A program made the position numbers and the translations under genes. Of a DNA stretch of 64,000 bases, positions 10,936 to 22,096 are shown piece by piece. The stretch is from Cunninghamia lanceolata (lineage: Eukaryota > Streptophyta > Pinopsida > Cupressales > Cupressaceae): the NCBI GenBank assembly GCA_027924645.1, contig BSBN01001250.1, forward strand, positions 20,248,001-20,312,000, given 5' to 3'. Numbering within the stretch: position 1 is the first letter of the stretch; every line of letters starts with the position of its first letter. The notes under the pieces are model-generated. The model saw nothing but the letters and a program-made list of their open reading frames with translations. It was not told the origin of the DNA and did not search any database.

Positions 10936-12248
10936 GTAAATATTTTGCCAAAGAAATTTAAGAGTTTATGCTGTTATTCCTTTTCAAAGAATTGTATGGG
11001 ACAAAAATAGAAAAAACACATATTAGTGTGCTACTATTTAACAATGTAAGGTTAAGGATAGGATTACTTTGAATGATAAAATGAAATTCAATTTAAAGTT
11101 GAGAGAAGAAAGTAAAATTGTAGATTCCAACCCAATGGTGGTTGTTATGTTGGGTTAAAAAAATTACATTTGTTATATTATTAGGTAATTAAAAATAAAT
11201 AAATTGTATTTTTTTTACACAACTGTGCAATACATGAGGTCAACTGACAAGTCATTAAGCAAATGATGTTGTGTGCATGATCAAGATTTTAATGGAAGAG
11301 TGGTAGCTTCAGACTGACTATTCATGCAATTACATTAAATTTATATATTATTTAATGTTTTTAATTTAGTCTCCTATGTTGTGACATTATAGAATGCACA
11401 AAAAAACCAGATAAAAAGTTACAAATCATTTGTTCAAAATGATTTTGTACATCTCACAATGCACCCGCATTCCTTGTGAAAGCAAATATGCTGCCAAATT
11501 TTCTTTTATCAATTTACACTTGTACATGGTTGCTTTTCCTTTGCATTAAAGCATTTTGAGTCTCTTTTTTGGAATTTTATATTTATGTTTCAAACAATAG
11601 ACAACTATCTTAGTTTTGTGACCACAATGACCTTCTTTTTCATATATAACTTTTTATCTAATATTTAGGTCTAATGACAACATTCCAAGTTGTAGGTTTC
11701 CAGTATAAATTTCCTAAATTCATATGTCATATTTTTATCTGCAAACAAAAATTCAGCTATAGGTTTCCAATGCATAGATTGCACACAAAATGCCACTTGC
11801 TTAATGGACTCACAATTGACCTCATGCATTAAACCATTGTATGCTACATTCTTTCAATGTTTGGAAATTCTTTGGGCATTTGTAAAGCAACCATTGTTTG
11901 CTTTTCACTCCATGCATTCCTCACATACCCATTGCACACTTTGCTTTTATTTTATTTCTCACATAACTTTAATTTCTTATTTCTATGCAAAACAAATGAT
12001 TCTATTTTCCTATTCTTTCCTAATATTAATTAATTCTCAAATTTTAATGTACATTTTTTAGAAACCACTATACATAGCCTTCCTTACATTCTACTTAGGA
12101 GATTTGATATACTTTGCATGTGCAATTTATAATTTTCTACAACCATTCTTGGCTTACCCATTACACAGTAAGGTGTGATTTCTAGTTGTATTAATCCTTG
12201 TCTAAGTGAGAGTTTGCTGAAGTTGATCCTATTTTTAGGAAATAGATA
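10936..12248. other. no recognisable feature
   Basis: AT-rich DNA with only short chance frames. An 85-codon open frame at 11,804 has low-complexity hydrophobic content and no family resemblance, so it is not called as a gene. Confidence 0.5.
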
Positions 12249-12600
12249 TGGAAAGTACTTGTAGAATGGATGTGGAGAGGTTTGATGGATACAAATTTTA
12301 GCTTTAGAATCTCAAGATAGAGGATCTAATTATTGATAGAGGTATGTGGGTTGTAGTTGTAGATTAGAAACCATTCAACATGAAAGAGGAAGACTAGATT
12401 GTTGTTGATTGAAATGCAAGGACACTCATTCAAATTTGTCTTGTAGATTTAGTGCTCCTAAATGTTTTAGGAGAGACCGCCAACAAGAACCTTGAGATAA
12501 CTTGAGGAACTTGTATTAGACAAAGTACCTTACAAATATTTTTTGTAGAAGTTGTATTTTCTAAAGACGTGATACATAAGCATCTAAGCTATAAGATAAA
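12249..12600 (+). pseudogene. degraded copia gag N-terminus
   Basis: Translated on the plus strand from the ATG at 12,249, this gives a string like ESTCRMDVERFDGYKF, then LKIEDLIIDRGMWVVV, with several stops. It matches the copia gag N-terminal pattern (FDG-NF-LWK-KMEDLL-D-WVVV) seen clearly in the intact-frame relic at 7490-8199. Downstream codons for LVDLVLLNVL and a KLYFLK-like part are also present but frameshifted. No primer-binding site or LTR was seen upstream. Confidence 0.6.
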
Positions 12601-14560
12601 TCTTGGATCCCCCAAAAATATTTTCTTTCATGTTTGTTTTATTTTATAGTAGGTTCCCTAATAAAGTCTCTATCATCATATTCTTACATCAAAAGTCAAT
12701 TCAGACTATAGAGGCACATTCTTACTTTAGTCACCATTTTAGTACATTGGAGTTCCAGACAATAATCTATTGTGCAACATCACATATTGATCCTGAAGCC
12801 TCCAAATTCATATCAAAATTTTAATGTCATATTCCTGCATGCCACATCATTTCCAAATGTTTTGATTATTGGTTCATGCAGTGTGACTCGTTAACTTTGT
12901 TAAGGAGAACCTAATTGAGTCATGCACCAAATTTTAAACTAACATTTAAAAACATTCATAATCTTATTGGCTCGTAGGAGGTTCATGACTAGGATTGCAT
13001 TGAGTTCTAATGCTCACATCTTACCAGTTCATCCAAGATGATTCATTCTACACTTTTCCATTTGAATTGAGCATTGTACCACTTTTCTAGTTGACATGTA
13101 ACATTATAATTACTTACATAAAAACATCATTCAATCTACATTGGAAGGAAGTTAACATGATCAATAAGAGTTAGCTCATAAGAGTTTGGTAGCAAAACAA
13201 GTATATTGAGGTTATAAGAGCATCATATATTGCATATAAGTTCATACTATAAGTAAAGATCTACATGTTGATTGTTCTTGGCATTCATTGTAACTAGAGA
13301 TTGAGGTATCATTTTGTTGTTTTAGATGTCAAATTTGGTAAAAAATGAGGAGAGTTAGATGCAATACAAACAAGAAACTCAAATCCAAACTAAACATACA
13401 CTTTTAGTTTGAGAAAAATGGAATATAAATGACAATGCAAATACAAACTAAAACATGTGTTATACCTTCATTGATGGTTGTGATGTGCTCCAAGATTGAG
13501 TTGATGTGTTGTGATAAACAAGGTTGCTCTCTTGCTCAATAGTTACCAAATTAGGTCCCATGTACTTACTAGATGATGAATAGGAAAATTGTCCTTTGGG
13601 TAGAGTTATTTAAATAGACTCTCCACCATGGACATGGAGGGCTAGGATTTGGAGATGAGATGAAGGGATAGGATTGTATTGCATGGGTGTGCAAGATAGC
13701 CTTTTGACAAGTGGAAAGAGGAGATGGAATGTGTCAATTGATGGATAAGATTTCCTTGAAATGCATTAAGAAAGGAGATGCAAGCACGTGGAAGAGGATG
13801 GAGAGAACAAGTGGATGAAGGAGATTGAATCTTGGAATGGAGGGATAGGATTGCTCCAAGTTGCATGGATCACACATGTGTGAGCATGAGAAGGACACAA
13901 GTTGTGGAGAAGACATGTGTGAATATGGATGGTCAAGATACATTTTGAGGTTTGAAATGGATGGTGAGGATTGGAGGGAAAAGTCTTTTAGATTGTAGTG
14001 GGAGGGGTTTGAATATTTAATTGGAGGAAAATGGATGATGCTAATTAGTCTAATTAACTAAATAAGCATGTCTTATTTAATTAATTAGTTGGAGGAAGGT
14101 TGTTTAGGATTTAATTAATTGATGAAGGGAGGTTAATATGATTAATCATTAGAGAAAATAAGGTCTAGTGAAGATGTGATGCAAGATTAACGATGGGGAT
14201 TGATAGAAGCATGATGATGTTAGATTAAAATGTGGAAGCAAACTTAAGTGTCTACATTTTGCCTCTCTTTGAGATAGTGTTGGAATTAAGAGAAGTAAAG
14301 TTGTTTCAAAGAAGATAAGTATAAAAACTTGGTGAGATGGGACAATTGGCATGATGCCCTAGTTTTTTAGAAGAATAGGGGTTGGGAAATAGGCTAGTGA
14401 TGCCCCTTTGAGAGAGTAGGTAGGTTTAAAGGGATGAGTGGTATCTCAAAAGGAGAGCTATGTCTAAAGGGATAAAAAATGGATGGGAGAGAGTTGGATA
14501 GATAGAAGGGGGGATGGTTAGATGCATGAAGGTTGGGATGCATGGGGATTGCAAGAATGA
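12601..14560. other. no recognisable feature
   Basis: No gene or LTR was recognised. From about 13,600 the DNA is rich in GGATGG/GAGATGG-type phrases resembling the sequence at 49,895-50,800, on the far side of the nested tower. It may be the host DNA into which the tower's outermost element inserted (target duplication at 14,556-14,560). Confidence 0.5.
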
Positions 14561-14934
14561 TGATGCAGGATCATCCATGGCAAATTGGCAAATCAGCATC
14601 ACCAAAAATATTTGTCATTTAATTTATTTTAATTTGGTTTCCTTAGGATAGATTAATTAGAGTTGGAAAATAAATGCAATATTAGGCCTAAATAATATAT
14701 TAAATAAATTGGCCTTATTATAATATTGCAAAAATAATAATGTTGCAAAAATTTAGGAGTGGGAGATAGTCTAGGAGATAATTTTGGAGTGTAAAATTAA
14801 TAAAGACAATTTGAAGTGGAAATTCAAAAAGGAAATGTTGGGAGTGGATTTTTGGGGAGTTACACTTGAAGACAACTCATTAATGATCCTCAAATGTAGC
14901 TGGAGGATTTGGGCCCCCATGTTGAGTTGGCATA
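14561..14934 (+). repeat. 5' LTR of outermost element, part 1
   Basis: It matches 48,838-49,210 of the 3' LTR nearly base for base and stops at GGCATA, where the Tekay-like element starts. The LTR resumes at 47,118. Confidence 0.92.
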
Positions 14935-17198
14935 TGTGAGGCTGATTGTTTTTCCTTCCTTATTTTGATCATTTTGCATTTCAGTTGATGACACTATCAG
15001 ACTTTTAGAGACTATGGTTTCATTATGCAGATTTGATTATATCTCTTGATTTTGTTATGACATTGATTAGACATTTGGTGATTCTTTGATCATATTTTGA
15101 TGCTATGTTGAGACTAGACATGCGAGATATATTAGACGATGTTTTGTGATATGACTTCTAGTTCTTTATGTGATGATGATAATGTGACATTTGATAGAAA
15201 AATGCAATTTAATTCAGAATTATATTATAGATGATTATTATTGTATTCAATGGCATGAATTTAATTCCAGTTGCTTCGGCTATGATTATTCATGATATGA
15301 TTGACACTTGATCGAGATGTGCAGGATTTACATTCCCAGGCCACGGGAAATTAGAGGTAGAATTCACACATATGTTATCCCCTGTGAAACCGATCCATTC
15401 CCATGAGGGATGAGGATCACGTTTGAATTGAGTGTTGATTTAAGTGCTTGTTTATTTTTATCATTTTGGCCTAGTACCCCTTGGTTTAATTTAATTATAT
15501 CATGTGTTGTATAATTTTTATTGATTTATACCACTTGGTATTGTTTTTATTTTTGAGGCCATTTAAAGTGGATTTATGACTCCCTATGTGAACCTTAGTG
15601 TCCCAAAATTTACCCTAGGTGGCTACCCATGGGTCTAGGGTCAATTTTGACTAACTAAACCTTGGGATAACTCACTTGTGGTCACTCTAAACTGAGGTTT
15701 AGTCAAAGTGACGAAGTTTGAAATTAGATAAGGATGGGAGATGAGCATGCTTTGGGAAAGACTCATCTCCCTTCCCAAGGTTTGGGAATCCCTTCTCTAG
15801 GAAGACTTGGGAGGTCTCTAAGACTCCCAAGTGTGTGGGATCTTCCTCCAAGACTCTCACACACGTGTGAGAGCATCTTGGAGGGAGATGACTCTCTTAG
15901 AGAATAAGAGGATGCCATATGGCATCCCTTATCCTAATGGAGGCTTGGAGGGGAATACCACCTCACCACTTGTTCTCTCACACATGTGTGAGAGCACAAG
16001 TGGATAAGGTGAGGAATGAGATGGAATTTTAGGATGGCACTTTCCACCCTCACATTTCCTCTCCCTTGAAAGTGCCATAGGAGGAGGAAGGAGAAGGTGA
16101 CAAGTGTCACCTTCTCATTCCTCAAGGCCAATTTAGAAGGCCTATATTACCTCCTCTTGTTGAGGAGTGTGGGGTTCTTGCATTTTAGAGATTTCTTTAT
16201 ATTTTGAACAATTTTTGGGGAAGTTAGAGGGATTTTGGAGATTGGAAGGTTTGGAGAAGCTTGGAGCTCATCACCAAACGTGCTTCCATTATAGGGCTTT
16301 TGAAGGTAAGCCTCATGACTATATTCTTACACTTGCATATTTTTATTATGATGTGTTTATAGATTTGTTGTTTGTTGTTTCATTTTTGTGTGGGATGGGA
16401 GTTTGGTGAGAGCACCTCCATTTGGAGGTAAGGCTCAACTTGTTTGGGGTAGGGGAAATGAACCTCCTTGATGTCACTCCCATATTTTGTGTTACTTATG
16501 GCCTTGAGAGATTTTTACTTGTTGTGGAGATTATTTGAATGGCAAGAGTGCCATGGAAATTTACTTTGAGATATTTGGAGAGTTGTGGTTTTGGAGGTTT
16601 TGGCTTGAGGCCATGAGACTTGGTATTTGGTATTTTGGTAGGCCTTTGAAGTAGAGGGGTCCATTCCCTATCCCCATCAAACTCATTCTCATGAGTTGTG
16701 TTATGTGTTTATCCTTGGGGTTAGTTTTTGTGTTGTTGTTGCTTTGATGCTTGTTGTGGTGTGTTTACAACTGTGTGAATCCCTACCTCCCTAGCTCGGG
16801 GGTGACCCACTTGCGGGTCTACGGTAGGGAGGAGGGCATTTCGAAGTGGCTGGGTTTCCCTTTTTGTTGTGTTTTATTTGCAGGTTCTTATTGAAGAAAT
16901 GGAGTTTTGGAGAAGTCTATTTTTGTGTTGCCTTGGCCTTATATTGTTGGCTGTTTGAGCCATGGCCTTTGTGGCCCTATTGTAAATTTTGTTAAGTTAT
17001 TTTACCCTTGGTGTTGGCTATAATAAGTATTGCAATGTAAACATTCTTTATGTTTTTTCTTAGAAAAGTTGTTTATTCCCTATATTGTGGAGTTGGTATG
17101 TTTTGAGAAATGCATTGAATTTAAATATATATTTGCTGTCATTGTTCTTTTCAAGGAAGAAAATACACATCAATTGTGGAATAAATTTTATTGCATAC
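14935..17198 (+). repeat. 5' LTR of Tekay-like element, part 1
   Basis: It aligns with 42,372-44,636 of the 3' LTR. It stops at the CATAC target duplication (17,194-17,198), where the Tat/Ogre-like element begins, and resumes at 29,431. Together the two parts make about 4.7 kb. Short frames in it are conserved in the 3' copy only because the LTRs are duplicates. Confidence 0.92.
15736..16123 (+). other. array of seven hairpins in the Tekay-like LTR
   Basis: Consecutive inverted repeats are: GGGAGATGAG/CTCATCTCCC (15,736-15,771); TTCCCAA/TTGGGAA (15,772-15,788); CTTGGGAG/CTCCCAAG (15,806-15,831); CCTCCAAGA+CTCTCACAC with its complement (15,845-15,884); GGATGCCATATGGCATCC (15,910-15,927); CTCTCACACATGTGTGAGAG with outer arms CCACTTGT/ACAAGTGG (15,966-16,003); and GAGAAGGTGACA/TGTCACCTTCTC with outer arms (16,084-16,123). 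The same array occurs in the 3' LTR at 43,169-43,556. Function is unknown; RNA structure or palindromic protein-binding sites are possible. Confidence 0.9.
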
Positions 17199-19912
17199 TG
17201 TTGACACTCATTTTGACCAGGGGTTGATTTGTCATGATCAGGAGGTTTCTTCATTTGAAGCCTTTATCTTCTTGCCCATTTTTTCTAAGTGTTGGACCTC
17301 CTCAGCATTTTTCAACTGCAGCATCATGTTTTCCTGAGGAGGAGGTCATCATCATCATCTTGTCTTCGATGGTCTGCATCATCATGTTCTTCGTCGACTG
17401 GGTTTTTCATCGTCATCATCATCATATTCAGTCATCGGGTGATGTTTGGTTTTTATCATGATGATGCTGCCGAGCTACAGTGCGCCCTCATCTGCTTGCG
17501 AGGGTGATGTTTCAAAGTCTCCGGTGATCTTCCATTTATCACCTTGCGCGAGCATGATGATGATGTTGCTTATTCTTTGAATTGCTCGACCTAACTTGTT
17601 TTTTCCTAAGGGTCGTGTTCATCATCATCATATTTCCAGTTATCATCCTGCTGCTTGCGGAGGTCATCATATTTTCTGCCTTCATGATATTTCGCCGGGG
17701 TGATATTTTTATCATCGGGTGATCTTGGTTATGATCATCCTGATGATGTTGTTGAAGAGTTCTAAGTGCGACCCGATATTCACTAGGGTCATCATATTTT
17801 GAACGTCAGGATGATCTTAGTCAATATCATCCTGATGATGTTGTATCACTTCTTGTTCGTTGTTTCTTCATCCTGATGATGCTGACGTCATCCTTATCTC
17901 AGGGTGATATCTTTTTCTCTGCCTATCTGCATCATGATATTCGCGAAGGAGGGGGTGATATTTTCATATCACCCGGATATATGTTTGTTCGAACATCATG
18001 ATGATGTTGATATCAAGGAGATATCCACCTGCTGGTTTCGCGTGTTATCTATTGAGGGTGATCTTTTCAAGCAGCATCATCATGTTCAGTTTTCGCCCCG
18101 ATCTTACAGAGGAGCTACAGTGCAACCTGATGTTCGAACGTCAGGAGGATATTTCCAAATATCCGGTTGTCTTCCGAATATCATGATGATGTTAATATGA
18201 TGATGACGTCATCAAGGTCCGCGGGGGTCATATTTCTAACAACTGATCATCTTGAAGAGACCTCCTGATATTTGCAAACATAATGATGACGTCATCCGGA
18301 TGTGAGGAGGTGCGCAGTAGGCGGATATGATGATGACGTCAGCAGGATATGATGATGACGTCATCAGGATGTTCATCAGCCAGACTTTTGTTATAAGCTC
18401 AGCAGGAGGATGTTCCTCCGAAGGATCAGGTTGTGCCGATTATCATGAAGGTTATATTTCAAATATCATGATGACGTCAGGGTGATTTTTCGAACAACAG
18501 GATATCATGCTGCTGGAGGATGATGATGATGAAGTCTATACTAGTGTCGTCAGGAGCAAAAGCACCGACATGATATATGCTCATGACCTAGTATATAAGG
18601 TGTTATTGAGGTCATCGCGGGGTGCATGTGGGATATTGTTATCCTGCATTTTCAAATATCATGATGATGAATCTCGGCGGGAAATGCTTGCGATAGTCTG
18701 TATGATGTTCTTCCCGAGGCCGCGGGTTGGTGCGCCATTAATGGCGAAGGTTGCAGAGGTATGGGCGATGGCGTGGGTCGATCTGGTACCCGACTGAAGG
18801 TGTCAATCAGCGGATGATGGCGCAGGGCTCGAGAAGTCTTCCTGTCTCCTCCCCTACCTGCTGCATTCAAGTTTGGGCGCCAATCTGGTTGTGTTTGAGC
18901 GCCATTTTCATGATACCGTGTATCTGGCGAGATTTTGGTCAACATTGTAATTAATTGCTGAGCACCTACCTGGCTGTTATAAGCAGGTTGTGTTGTTCAT
19001 TTGTGGTTGTTGAAAGTTGATGATTTTGGCTCTGTAATGCATAACAAGCTGATCTGGTTGCTCTGTACAGCTTACCTGTGAGTTTATGTATCTCCTGTTG
19101 TTTGTTTTTGGCATGAACCCACTGATTTCATGATTAAACTTATATGAGAAATGCTGTTTGGCATGTGTTGTGTTAATTCTGTCTCCAGTATTGCATGTAT
19201 TCTTCTTCTGAATCTGGATGTTTGGTAATGTTTAGATTCTAGAGCATAGAATTCCTATGTTGACTGTCTGACCTTTTAACTTCTACTCAAGGGGTAGATT
19301 AAACTGTTTTCAGGTTGAACATTGGGAGGGATATACTGCAGTAGGGATACCATAAGTAGAGATAACCTAACACTTTGTATTGAGAGATACCTGTAAGGCA
19401 GGTATCACATATGTCCCCTTGAAATCCAGTTTTAGCTGTTCATGCTGATCATTCACAGGTGTATGTCTACTGACTCCAGGCCCTGGATAGGCACCAATCA
19501 TGCTTTGTTTTGTGTTATAACCATATCCAGCTTTGCATCCACACTTAAACTCCAAAGCAAAATCTAAAACCAACATTAGGATATTAGAGTTAGTTTTAGG
19601 AACCTCAGTCCTCTGTCTACAATTGCAAATAGGCCCAAAGCTAGCCCCTTTGCCCTTATCTTTCAGTTTTGGTCTACTTACAAGAGGACTATCTGCTTTC
19701 TGTCAGCATCCCAGCCTTGTATGCATATCCTCATGGATGTTGAATAGGGAATACCCCCCTAGGTCTTGCAGAGCCTGAAGAAGAAGAGGAGATAAAATAT
19801 AGAGTCTATCTCCTACACTGTTGGCCCCCTGGCCCAGAGATCCTGTTGATCACTGATGGCTACCTTGTAGGGAAATCTGGGAATAAGCATCCAGTCTGGG
19901 AAAAAGTCAACA
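17199..19912 (+). repeat. 5' LTR of Tat/Ogre-like element
   Basis: 2,714 bp, offset exactly 9,518 bp from the 3' copy with no indels. Substitutions seen: G/A near 19,305 (3' copy A) and A/G near 19,382. The left half is dominated by GATGAT/ATCATC phrases and palindromes, including CGCCATTAATGGCG at 18,733-18,746, which is unlike the neighbouring DNA. Confidence 0.97.
17883..18600 (+). promoter_or_regulatory. six TGACGTCA sites followed by a TATA box
   Basis: The perfect 8-bp palindrome TGACGTCA occurs at 17,883, 18,204, 18,287, 18,334, 18,356 and 18,472; a TATATAAG lies at 18,592-18,599. The 3' LTR repeats the arrangement at +9,518 (27,401-27,997, TATA at 28,110). TGACGTCA is the core site of plant TGA/CREB-type bZIP factors. 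Position upstream of a TATA box suggests a U3 enhancer and promoter; transcription start and binding are inferred. Confidence 0.75.
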
Positions 19913-19917
19913 GAAAT

Positions 19918-19934
19918 TGGCGACTCCGCTGGGG
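19918..19934 (+). promoter_or_regulatory. primer-binding site, tRNA-Arg type
   Basis: TGGCGACTCCGCTGGGG lies five bases after the LTR end and is complementary to the 3' end of plant tRNA-Arg(ACG) as I recall it. tRNA-Arg priming is known for Ogre elements. A partial second copy, TGGCGACTCCG, lies at 20,073-20,083. Confidence 0.8.
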
Positions 19935-20116
19935 AATGAGGAGTAAAAGTGCTATCTAATCATCTCCAGTGATATATATGTGACCCATCTAAGTCAGAAA
20001 CAGAAGAAAACACCCTGGGAAACCTTGTGGAAGAACCCTGGTTTTCAGAAGAAAACAATTCCTAGCAATAGGTGGCGACTCCGAAGTAATCTCCCAACCG
20101 GTCAAAGTAAAATTAT

Positions 20117-22051
20117 ATGCAGGGGAGAAGATCCCAACAAACTCCTTTATTTGAAGAGTTACCATTAACAAAAAGAATGATGTATAGAAGAAAGGGAACT
20201 GTCTCAGCTAGTCATGAGAGCTCCCCCATAAAAGGTGATGAGGTACAAGATAACCCTAGGCCATCAGGACAGCATGCTCCTTATTTTTCAAGTGCAGAAG
20301 CAGATATCCAAGGTGCATATGAGAGGCAACAGGGTGGTAGTATCAGAATGAGGTCAGAGGTGTTCCAAGAACGCCCCTTTCTAGACCCAAGTGAAAGGTT
20401 TGAAGAGGCAGAGTCTCTGAGGGATGATGAGGATGATGACCAGAATGGCATGAGACCATCTACCTCCAGACCTAAGGATGAACAGATAGCTGAAGAAATC
20501 AAAAGCCTAAGAGCAGAACTAGAATACCTACAAGCCATGAAAATCAGAGATGATATACAGCAGAAAGTGCAAGCTTTGAGAACTGCCCAGAATAATTCAG
20601 TTCCTACTTTAGAGAATGCAAATATGCAAAGACATCAGCAAAGATATGAAATGCAACATCAGCATCATGATGACAGACAATATGTGAATGATGCTAGGAT
20701 ACCACTGAACAATGCAGGAAACCAAAATGCAAATAGAAATATTAATGTTAATCAGCCAAACAGACAGCCCATGCAGTTGGACAGATTCAGACAGCTGGTG
20801 TTTGATGGTATTCCTGGGTATCCTAACCCTATTGATAAGCATCTGAGGCTGCAAGTGCCTAAGTTTTCAGGAAACAACACAGTGTCAGGAGAAGATCATC
20901 TAAAGGCCTTTCAAAATGTCATGGATAATTTTGAGGTTGAGCATGAGGATGTTTTCATGAAGTCATTCATGCAATCCTTAATAGATGAGGCAAGAGAATG
21001 GTACAGGAATCTCCCTGACCGGAGTATTTCATCATGGGATGATTTTAAGAGGATATTCAAGGAGCAATATGGTGATAAAACTGACCCTAGCTTCTTTGTA
21101 AATGAGTTCACCAGCATCACCAAAGGGTCAAATGAGCAGGTTGCAGACTTTAATGCAAGATTTACTAAAGTGTTGAACAAATTGCCACATCATATGAGGC
21201 CAAATGAACCTATGTGCATGATTTTGTACATCAATGCCTTTGATGCAAAGACTGCATATGGACTAAGAGATAAAGGTCCTGCCACTCTCAGGGATGCTTT
21301 CAGAATTACAGTAAATATTGAAAACAATAGGAAAGCATCAGGCAAGACAAATAGAAGGGATGATGTAAAAATTCTGCAGAATCCAAACAAGCCTCAGAAC
21401 ACTCAAGGTAGTACATCTGCTCCTGAAGATAAGATAGACAAACTGGCAAATGTTGTTAAGGACCTAAGCTATAGATTAGCTAGAAGTGAAAAAGGGATGG
21501 GTCCTGATAGGCAAGTCTATCAAAGGCAGGAAAAGAGGCCATCATTACATGATATGCCTTATAACACCAATTGGCATGATGGTAAGCCTGTATTTTCACG
21601 TAACAACACAAATCAGAGGGCTCAACATGCCAAGGAAACTCCTGATCCCCTAAAGAAAACTATAAATATTGCTGATGATGCTCCGTGGTGTATAATCTGT
21701 CAGATGCCACATTCACAGTCACAGTGCATGATTGCCCAATCTTTGTATGATAATGCTACATCTTGTAATGAGTGCAATGAGCCACATCATGTGCAGGATG
21801 ATGATGTTAACATGATGACCATAGGTAATGGATATACTCTTTATGGTGCTGATGAGAAGACAGATGATCAGGTTCAGGCCTGCCAACAGTCCCCATATGA
21901 TGAAGATCATGAGGATAATTATGTGTATGCTCAGAACTCACACAATTTTCTGAGTAGCTTACACCGACCTTCTGATGAGGAAATCAGAGCCTTCACAGCT
22001 GCAGCAGTTGCTCAGGTCAAGAGCAACTACAATCTCAGAGGTAAAAATTAG
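20117..22051 (+). CDS. Gag of Tat/Ogre-like element
   Basis: This 644-residue protein forms the particle that packages element RNA. Residues about 1-215 are polar, with an acidic stretch and a coiled coil (about 115-160). The retrotransposon gag fold spans about 235-400, with the conserved EAREWYRNLP and FKRIFKEQYGD segments. Near residues 523-540 is WCIIC followed by H and C with CX2CX3HX4C spacing, one residue shorter than a standard zinc knuckle, and a second C-C-H-H cluster lies at about 555. The ATG at 20,117 is the first in the frame after the leader. It ends at UAG (22,049-22,051) in the same frame as pol, so the stop may be read through. No internal disruption is seen. Confidence 0.93.
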   Translation: MQGRRSQQTPLFEELPLTKRMMYRRKGTVSASHESSPIKGDEVQDNPRPSGQHAPYFSSAEADIQGAYERQQGGSIRMRSEVFQERPFLDPSERFEEAESLRDDEDDDQNGMRPSTSRPKDEQIAEEIKSLRAELEYLQAMKIRDDIQQKVQALRTAQNNSVPTLENANMQRHQQRYEMQHQHHDDRQYVNDARIPLNNAGNQNANRNINVNQPNRQPMQLDRFRQLVFDGIPGYPNPIDKHLRLQVPKFSGNNTVSGEDHLKAFQNVMDNFEVEHEDVFMKSFMQSLIDEAREWYRNLPDRSISSWDDFKRIFKEQYGDKTDPSFFVNEFTSITKGSNEQVADFNARFTKVLNKLPHHMRPNEPMCMILYINAFDAKTAYGLRDKGPATLRDAFRITVNIENNRKASGKTNRRDDVKILQNPNKPQNTQGSTSAPEDKIDKLANVVKDLSYRLARSEKGMGPDRQVYQRQEKRPSLHDMPYNTNWHDGKPVFSRNNTNQRAQHAKETPDPLKKTINIADDAPWCIICQMPHSQSQCMIAQSLYDNATSCNECNEPHHVQDDDVNMMTIGNGYTLYGADEKTDDQVQACQQSPYDEDHEDNYVYAQNSHNFLSSLHRPSDEEIRAFTAAAVAQVKSNYNLRGKN

Positions 22052-22096
22052 GTTGGCAGCCCACATCAGCCAGAAGATATTTCTGCAGGTCAGCAG

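Noticed and set aside
11804..12061. 85-codon frame as a small membrane protein gene
   Set aside because: AT-rich chance frame with no homologue recognised and no promoter signal.
15845..16003. CRISPR-like array or terminator in the repeated palindromes
   Set aside because: Units are not direct repeats with spacers, and the DNA is a plant LTR; better described as a hairpin array.
16167..16409. 80-codon frame repeated at 43,600 with hydrophobic C-terminus
   Set aside because: Lies inside the Tekay-like LTR; repetition reflects the LTR pair, and the residues follow LTR base composition.
17234..17461. Open frames duplicated at 26,752 and others in the 2.7-kb LTR as possible conserved small proteins
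   Set aside because: They are identical only because the two LTRs are recent duplicates; no start context, domain or third copy supports coding.
17883..18479. ATCATC/GATGAT phrases as a simple microsatellite
   Set aside because: Units are interspersed and combined with TGACGTCA palindromes and unique sequence, so it is not a plain trinucleotide run.
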